Shown here piece after piece: positions 59,444 through 64,000 of a DNA stretch of 64,000 nucleotides (positions are counted from its first letter, which is position 1; each line of letters begins with the position of its first letter). Source of the stretch: JAEUJM01 sp044221555 (GTDB lineage Bacteria; Actinomycetota; Acidimicrobiia; Acidimicrobiales; DATDAH01); contig JBGAOY010000004.1 in assembly GCA_044221555.1 (NCBI GenBank), forward strand, positions 186,001-250,000. The letters are read 5' to 3'. The position numbers and the translations under genes are program-made. The notes under the pieces are model-generated. The model did no database searches. It saw nothing but the letters and a program-made list of their open reading frames with translations, and was not told where the DNA came from.

Positions 59444-62029
59444 TCAGCGGCCGAGGCCGGCACTGACGACGGCCGTGGTTCCCGCGCCGACGGCGATGGG
59501 CGTGGCCCCGGCGAAGTCCGTGGCATCGTGCCAGTACTCCTGGCGACGGGCCCCGCTGGGGTCGACGATGGTGACCCGGTAGGTGCCGGGCGGTAGGCCG
59601 TCGATCGTGTAGGTGCCGTCGGCGGCCGAGACGCCTCCACCCGCGGGACCGGTCGGGCCGATGGCGATGACCCACGCGCCGGTCAGCGGGGTGTGGGACG
59701 GGTCGTCGGTGATCGTGCCGGTGACGGCCCCGGTCGTGGGGTCGAGCGCCGCCGGCGTGCTGGCCGGGGCGGTGACCGACGCGGCGTCGGCGATCCCGTG
59801 GTACGGGCGGCCGTCGTGCCACTCCATGGCGTGGCGCCCGCTGGCGTCGAGGAAGGCCAGCTTGTAGGCGGCGGCGGGCACGTCGATGCGGTAGGTGCCG
59901 CTGGTGCCGGTGACGGTGGCCGCGGCGAGCGTGTAGTCCGAGGCTCGCAGGGCGAGCACGATCACCCCCCTGAGGGGCCGGGCCGTGCCCGACTCGGTGA
60001 CCGTGCCCGTGAGGGGCGCGCTGCCGGGCGTCGCCGCCCGCGCCGGCAGGGCGATGTCGGCCGCCGCCGTCCCGCCGGCGGTCACGGTGACCGACGCGGC
60101 CGAGGTGGGGTCGGGGGTGCCGGCGTAGAACCCCGTCGTGTGCGCACCCGTGGGGTCGAAGTACACGATCTTGTACGCCCCCGCGGCCACGTGGTCGAAC
60201 CGGTAGTGGCCCGTCGCGTCCGCGGCGACGGCCGTCTGCGGCGCACCGGTGGCGGCGTCGAGGGTGACGGCCCAGGCACCCCCTACGGGCGCGCCGCTGG
60301 TGCCGTCGGTGATCACGCCGGTGATCGACCCGCGGGTGGGTGCCATGGGCGTGGTGACGTCGGTGGGGAGACCGCGCTCCACCGTCACCGTGGACGGGGC
60401 ACCGAAGAAGGCCGACCGGTGGTCGCCGCTCGAGTCGATGAGGTACAGGTGGTACGAGCCGGGGGCGGCCGGGACTCGGAAGTTGCCGTCGGCGTCGGCC
60501 ACGACCGCACCGGCCAGCGACAGGTCGCCGGCCCGCAGCACCGCCACTCCGGCCCACGGCACGGGTGCGCCCGACACGGCGTCGACGACCGTGCCGGTCA
60601 ACGCGGGTGCGCTGCCCGCCATCGCGTCCATCCCGGCGCGCATGGCCTCGGCGTCGATCTCGTCGGGCTCGACCGGGACCGCCCGGTAGGTGCTGATGCC
60701 CTCGACCGTCAGCACCGGCTGGCCGTCCGGGCCGAGCTCGGTGAAGAACGTGTTCCAGCCACCCCAGCTGACGACCCAGTTGCCCCCAGAGGTGCGCCGG
60801 GCCGAGCCCAGGCCGAACGAGTAGCCGGCGCGTGCGTCGGTGACGGTCTCGACGAGGGTGGCCCGGCGCGCGGCGGCGTCGATCGTGAAGCGCAGCACCC
60901 GCGGTCGCCGCGCCAGCGCCCTCGTGCCGTTGTCGAACACGCTCACCGTGCCGTCCGCCAGGATGCGGGCGTCGTGCTGGCCGCTGAACAGGCGGAGCAC
61001 CTCGGCCTCGGTCAGTTGCTGCTGGCCGTCGAACACGCTCAGGCTCTGCGGGGTGGTGGTGCCACCGAGCTTCCAGTGGACCCCCCCGGTGGCCATGTCG
61101 ATGTCGTAGACGGCGTCGAGGTTGCGGATGGACACGAGCACGCGCCCGTTGCCGTCGGGCTCGACGGAGTTGGCGTGGCCCCAGACCAGCTTGTAGGCGT
61201 CGGGGGCCATCTCGGCCGCGTCGATGTGGTCCTGGGTGCGCCACGACCACACCTCGTGGCCGGCGGCGTCGAGCCGCACGAAGCGGGCCTCCTCCTCGAG
61301 GCCCCGGTCGGAGTCGTAGTACTGGAACCCGACCAGGTCGCCGTCGGGCATCCGCTGCAGGTCGTGATGGTCGAGGCCGTCGTGCACGACACGCGTGGGC
61401 GTGCCGTCCCAGGCCCGCACGTAGTAGTCACCGCCGGGCACCGTGGTGACGATCCGGCCGTCGATGATCTTGGCGTCCACCGGGGCGCCCGGGGCCTCGT
61501 TCAACCACCAGACCGGCGTGCCCTCGGCGTTCAGGACGATGTCCCAGTTGGTGTGGGTGACCACGTAGAAGGCGGCCTGGGGGGTTCCGGTGACGGTCGT
61601 GGTGAGGGTGGGGAAGCCGGACGGGAGGCAACGGATGCGGTAGCGAGTGACCGAGGCGGACGGCTCGGAGGTGGGGGCCACGTCGAAGCGGACGGTCGTG
61701 GTCGCCGGGGGCGTGACCGTGTAGGTGAACGAACCCGCCAGCGTGGATGGGGCCGGTGCGCCGGCCCCGAGCGCGACCGCGCGCACCCGGTAGCCCGGCG
61801 CCGCGGTCCCCGTGAACGTCAGCGCCTGCCCGTCGTGACAGCGGATCACGTAGTCCCGCCGGTCGGGGGCGAACCCCAGGTTCATGGCGTCGGGAGCGAC
61901 CGACAGCGCGGTGAGGCCCGCGGCCGCCGCCGGTGCCACACGGTCGGTGCCGGTGGCCCGGCTCGATCCGGCACGGGCGGGGGCCGCCGTCGTGAGGTAC
62001 GTCGCCACCACCAGCGCGGCCACGCACAC
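59444..62029 (-). CDS. Secreted arylsulfotransferase-like protein with four carboxypeptidase-regulatory-like repeats
   Basis: 861 residues from GTG 62029 (an upstream ATC at 62083 may be the true start). A signal-like segment VCVAALVVATYLTTAAPARA precedes a cadherin-like beta-sandwich and an arylsulfotransferase (ASST) beta-propeller: WWLNEAPG, GLDHHDLQRMPDGDLVGFQ, WGHANSVEPDGNGRVLVSI, SGQHDARILADGTVSVFDNG. After about residue 470 come four repeats of roughly 90 residues, each ending like YFDPTGAHTTGFYAG. Bacterial ASST enzymes move sulfate between phenols; the Arylsulfotran_2 group is not well studied. Monocistronic. Confidence 0.82.
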   Translation of the reverse strand: MCVAALVVATYLTTAAPARAGSSRATGTDRVAPAAAAGLTALSVAPDAMNLGFAPDRRDYVIRCHDGQALTFTGTAAPGYRVRAVALGAGAPAPSTLAGSFTYTVTPPATTTVRFDVAPTSEPSASVTRYRIRCLPSGFPTLTTTVTGTPQAAFYVVTHTNWDIVLNAEGTPVWWLNEAPGAPVDAKIIDGRIVTTVPGGDYYVRAWDGTPTRVVHDGLDHHDLQRMPDGDLVGFQYYDSDRGLEEEARFVRLDAAGHEVWSWRTQDHIDAAEMAPDAYKLVWGHANSVEPDGNGRVLVSIRNLDAVYDIDMATGGVHWKLGGTTTPQSLSVFDGQQQLTEAEVLRLFSGQHDARILADGTVSVFDNGTRALARRPRVLRFTIDAAARRATLVETVTDARAGYSFGLGSARRTSGGNWVVSWGGWNTFFTELGPDGQPVLTVEGISTYRAVPVEPDEIDAEAMRAGMDAMAGSAPALTGTVVDAVSGAPVPWAGVAVLRAGDLSLAGAVVADADGNFRVPAAPGSYHLYLIDSSGDHRSAFFGAPSTVTVERGLPTDVTTPMAPTRGSITGVITDGTSGAPVGGAWAVTLDAATGAPQTAVAADATGHYRFDHVAAGAYKIVYFDPTGAHTTGFYAGTPDPTSAASVTVTAGGTAAADIALPARAATPGSAPLTGTVTESGTARPLRGVIVLALRASDYTLAAATVTGTSGTYRIDVPAAAYKLAFLDASGRHAMEWHDGRPYHGIADAASVTAPASTPAALDPTTGAVTGTITDDPSHTPLTGAWVIAIGPTGPAGGGVSAADGTYTIDGLPPGTYRVTIVDPSGARRQEYWHDATDFAGATPIAVGAGTTAVVSAGLGR

Positions 62030-62089
62030 GATCCGGGCGCCGCCGACTGTGCGGCGTGGTGCGGTCGTCGGCGAGGGTCCGATGACCGC

Positions 62090-62095
62090 ACGGTA
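62090..62095 (-). promoter_or_regulatory. TACCGT -10-like hexamer upstream of the arylsulfotransferase gene
   Basis: TACCGT on the minus strand is followed by exactly six bases and an in-frame ATC (62083), the spacing seen before leaderless starts in this window. The first recognised start codon, GTG 62029, is 54 bases further on. Confidence 0.45.
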
Positions 62096-62205
62096 GCCGC
62101 GGGCCCCCGTGGGCGTTCTGGCGGTCGGACCGAGCCGTGCGGCCTCACGGTTCGGGGAGCGGGGGCGGTGCGGCGGTGGGCCGGAGGGTGCCCGCGGCGT
62201 GCCGG

Positions 62206-62211
62206 TAGGGT
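62206..62211 (+). promoter_or_regulatory. TAGGGT -10-like hexamer before dapB
   Basis: TAGGGT, six bases (GCGGCC), then the dapB ATG at 62218. No ribosome site. Predicted leaderless start. Confidence 0.6.
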
Positions 62212-62217
62212 GCGGCC

Positions 62218-62985
62218 ATGACGATCCGCGTCGGGGTGTTCGGTGCCGGCGGCCGCATGGGCGCCACGGTCTGTCAGGCGGTGGCCGACGACGACGGGCT
62301 CGAGTTGGTCGCCGCCGTCGACCCCCACCACACGGGCGCGGTGATCGCCGGGGTCACCGTGGCCGACGACGCGCAGGCCCTGGCCGACGCCGGTGCGCAG
62401 GTGGCGGTCGACTTCACCCACCTCGAGGCGTCCCGCGAGAACCTGGCGTGGCTGGCGGGGCACGGTGTGCACGCGGTGGTCGGCACCACCGGGTTCACCG
62501 ACGACGACCTCGACCGCTTCCGGGCCACCTTCACCGCCAGCAACTGCCTGATCGCCCCCAACTTCGCCATCGGCGCGGTGCTGATGATGCGCTTCGCCGA
62601 GTTGGCCGCGCCCCACTTCGAGACCGCCGAGATCATCGAGTTGCACCACGACCGCAAGATCGACGCCCCGTCGGGCACGGCCATGCGCACCGCGGAGCGC
62701 ATGGCCGCGGCGTCGGCGCAGTGGGGCGACGACCCCACCACGACCACCGTCGTCGCCGGCGCACGCGGGGGCGAGGGCCCCGGCCACATCCGGGTGCACT
62801 CGGTGCGCCTGCGGGGCGTCGTGGCCCACCAGGAGGTGCTGCTCGGCACCACGGGCCAGACCCTCACCATCCGCCACGACAGCTACGACCGGTCGTCGTT
62901 CATGCCGGGTGTGGTGCTGGCCGCCAGAGAGGTGGCGAACCACCCCGGGGTCACGATCGGCCTCGACCCGCTGCTCGGGCTGTGA
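62218..62985 (+). CDS. dapB: 4-hydroxy-tetrahydrodipicolinate reductase
   Basis: 255 residues from ATG 62218. Lysine and diaminopimelate biosynthesis, NAD(P)H-dependent. Nucleotide loop VFGAGGRMGATVCQA, VDFTHLEASRENLAWLAGHG, VVGTTGFTDDDL, substrate and catalytic residues in ELHHDRKIDAPSGTAMRTAE (HH and K), and HIRVHSVRLRGVVAHQEVLLGTTGQ. Complete. Confidence 0.97.
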   Translation: MTIRVGVFGAGGRMGATVCQAVADDDGLELVAAVDPHHTGAVIAGVTVADDAQALADAGAQVAVDFTHLEASRENLAWLAGHGVHAVVGTTGFTDDDLDRFRATFTASNCLIAPNFAIGAVLMMRFAELAAPHFETAEIIELHHDRKIDAPSGTAMRTAERMAAASAQWGDDPTTTTVVAGARGGEGPGHIRVHSVRLRGVVAHQEVLLGTTGQTLTIRHDSYDRSSFMPGVVLAAREVANHPGVTIGLDPLLGL

Positions 62986-63006
62986 GCCGAGCCGTCCGGC
63001 CGTAGC

Positions 63007-64000
63007 TCAGCCACCGACGATCCGCACCCTGGACCGTTCGGCGTCGGGGGCCAGGAAGGCCAGCAGGCGCTCACCCTCGGACCGCAGGTCGGCCCGATGG
63101 TCGGGGGACACGTCGCCCATCAATTCGACCCGCAACTCCGGCCGACGAGGGGTGTCCGCGTCGAGCCGCCACCATGCCCCGACGAACCCATCGATCAACA
63201 CGCTCGAGGCGAACGCGCCGTTCGGGCCGGACGCGAGCCCGCGACGCACCTCCTCGTCGACGATGCGGGTGCGGTCGGCGTGCGAGAGCAGCACGTTGTC
63301 GTACTCGCCGAGGAAGCGCACCGGTGCGGGCGTGTCCGGCCTGGGCAGACGACCGCCGGGCAGGTCGAACAGCTCGCGGCCTCGCTCGTCGCGGAAGGTG
63401 CGCAGACCCGGCCGGAGGCGCTCGAACACCTCGGCCAGGCCGGTGATCGTCGACCACTTCTGGGCGTCGGCCACCGTGGCCGGCCCGAACGCGGCCAGGT
63501 AGCGGGGCACGACCGCGTCCCACGAGGGCTCCGGGTGCAGCGGCCGACCCACCCAGGTGTCGACCGGCGTGGTCCGCACCTGGCCGCCCTGGCCGAGGAT
63601 GCCCCGGGGTGGCACCTGGGCCATCGGGAGGAGGCAGCGGACCGCGTGGGCCAGGGTGCGGCGGTCGACGTCGGGCCACCGCTCGGCCAGGAAGGCCCCG
63701 ATCTCGGCGTTGGTGCGAGGGTGCGCGTCCACGAACGGGCGCACTGCGTCGATGAGCGCGCCGGCGTCGACCTGCCGGATGGCCGCGTAGGTGGCGTTGC
63801 CGTACAGCTCTCGCTCGGTGACCGGCTGGGCCAGGGTGCGCAGCACCAGGGCGTCGTCGGCGGTGAGGAGGTGAACCGTCGAGCGCATGGCTGCGATGCG
63901 CACCGCGCGCCGACTGGTGAGCAGCCGGTCGAGCTGTCGGGCCTCGAAGCCGTCGAGCCGGGCCAGCAGGGCCAGGTACGGGGGCAGCGTGGCCTGCGCC
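63007..64000 (-). CDS. Winged-helix DNA-binding / AlkZ-like protein (partial, 5' end outside window)
   Basis: At least 331 residues read from the right edge to 63007; the 5' end lies beyond base 64000. A GTG at 63903 exists, but the frame continues upstream with typical family sequence (LPPYLALLARLDGFEARQL, RRAVRIAAMRSTVHLLTADD), so it is not the start. The family (HTH_42, YcaQ/AlkZ-like) has three winged helices; AlkZ members are DNA glycosylases acting on crosslinks and alkylated bases, with a QxQ-type catalytic motif near the missing N-terminus. The AQA at the edge may be its second glutamine. Glycosylase activity is therefore unverified. Confidence 0.85.
   Translation of the reverse strand, partial: AQATLPPYLALLARLDGFEARQLDRLLTSRRAVRIAAMRSTVHLLTADDALVLRTLAQPVTERELYGNATYAAIRQVDAGALIDAVRPFVDAHPRTNAEIGAFLAERWPDVDRRTLAHAVRCLLPMAQVPPRGILGQGGQVRTTPVDTWVGRPLHPEPSWDAVVPRYLAAFGPATVADAQKWSTITGLAEVFERLRPGLRTFRDERGRELFDLPGGRLPRPDTPAPVRFLGEYDNVLLSHADRTRIVDEEVRRGLASGPNGAFASSVLIDGFVGAWWRLDADTPRRPELRVELMGDVSPDHRADLRSEGERLLAFLAPDAERSRVRIVGG

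Noticed and set aside
59693..62221. 842-codon open frame on the + strand opposite the arylsulfotransferase gene
   Set aside because: Antisense shadow; no domain, and it would overlap the dapB promoter. The minus-strand protein has clear family motifs.

Overview
The window is GC-rich, densely packed bacterial DNA whose backbone follows the conserved actinobacterial housekeeping order: smc-ftsY-ffh-rpsP-KH-rimM-trmD-rplS-yraN-comM-dprA-xerC-sigma-M23-rpsB-tsf-pyrH-frr-cdsA-dxr-rseP-ispG-proS-rimP-nusA-ylxR-infB-ylxP-rbfA-truB-ribF-rpsO-pnp-M16-dapB. A WhiG/FliA-type sigma factor, a DUF2510/Septum_form-like membrane protein and many GTG starts fit Actinomycetota. Several departures from the mycobacterial or streptomycete layout (archaeal/eukaryote-type ProRS, lepB and rnhB missing between rplS and yraN) suggest a deep-branching class such as Acidimicrobiia. 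That placement is inference; no rRNA gene is present.

Layout. 1-4.0 kb: the smc 3' end, a small cytochrome-b-like membrane protein, and a leftward moxR-DUF58-vWA operon. 4.0-6.0 kb: an APH-like kinase and mtnA. 6.1-9.4 kb: response regulator, histidine kinase and HtrA protease, an MprAB-PepD-like envelope-stress set. 9.6-19.8 kb: protein-targeting and ribosome genes (ftsY, ffh, rpsP, khpA, rimM, trmD, rplS), interrupted by tandem repeats and a clostripain-like lipoprotein, then yraN, three small proteins and comM. 19.9-26.3 kb: dprA, an HpaB/AbfD-family enzyme, xerC, a sigma factor, a Septum_form-like protein and a degenerate M23 protein. 26.4-36.7 kb: a second cytochrome-b-like protein, then rpsB, tsf, pyrH, frr, cdsA, dxr, rseP and ispG. 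36.7-38.7 kb: a small accessory island with a VapBC-like pair, a GyrA-like mini-protein, a MarC protein and a possible HNH remnant. 38.9-47.4 kb: proS and the rimP-nusA-ylxR-infB-ylxP-rbfA-truB cluster behind a leader hairpin. 47.4-54.8 kb: a membrane phosphatase/sulfatase-fold protein, a three-gene ABC exporter, ribF and a hydrolase. 55-64 kb: rpsO, pnp, an M16 peptidase, an arylsulfotransferase-like secreted protein, dapB and a truncated winged-helix (AlkZ-like) gene.

Expression signals. Many first genes of transcription units carry a TANNNT hexamer 6-9 nt before the start codon and no Shine-Dalgarno sequence, which is the signature of leaderless mRNAs. Genes inside operons instead use ATGA/GTGA overlaps and purine-rich ribosome sites. 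Two genes (the M16 peptidase and the arylsulfotransferase) appear to need non-canonical start codons. Hairpins lie in the rimP-nusA leader, in the rpsO-pnp spacer and after several genes. Two families of intergenic repeats are visible.

The most unusual items are the paired mono-heme-type cytochrome b proteins, the GyrA winged-helix mini-protein co-transcribed with MarC, the HpaB/AbfD homologue lacking the Fe-S cysteines, and the zinc-site-deficient M23 protein upstream of rpsB. No tRNA, rRNA, CRISPR array or insertion sequence was found.
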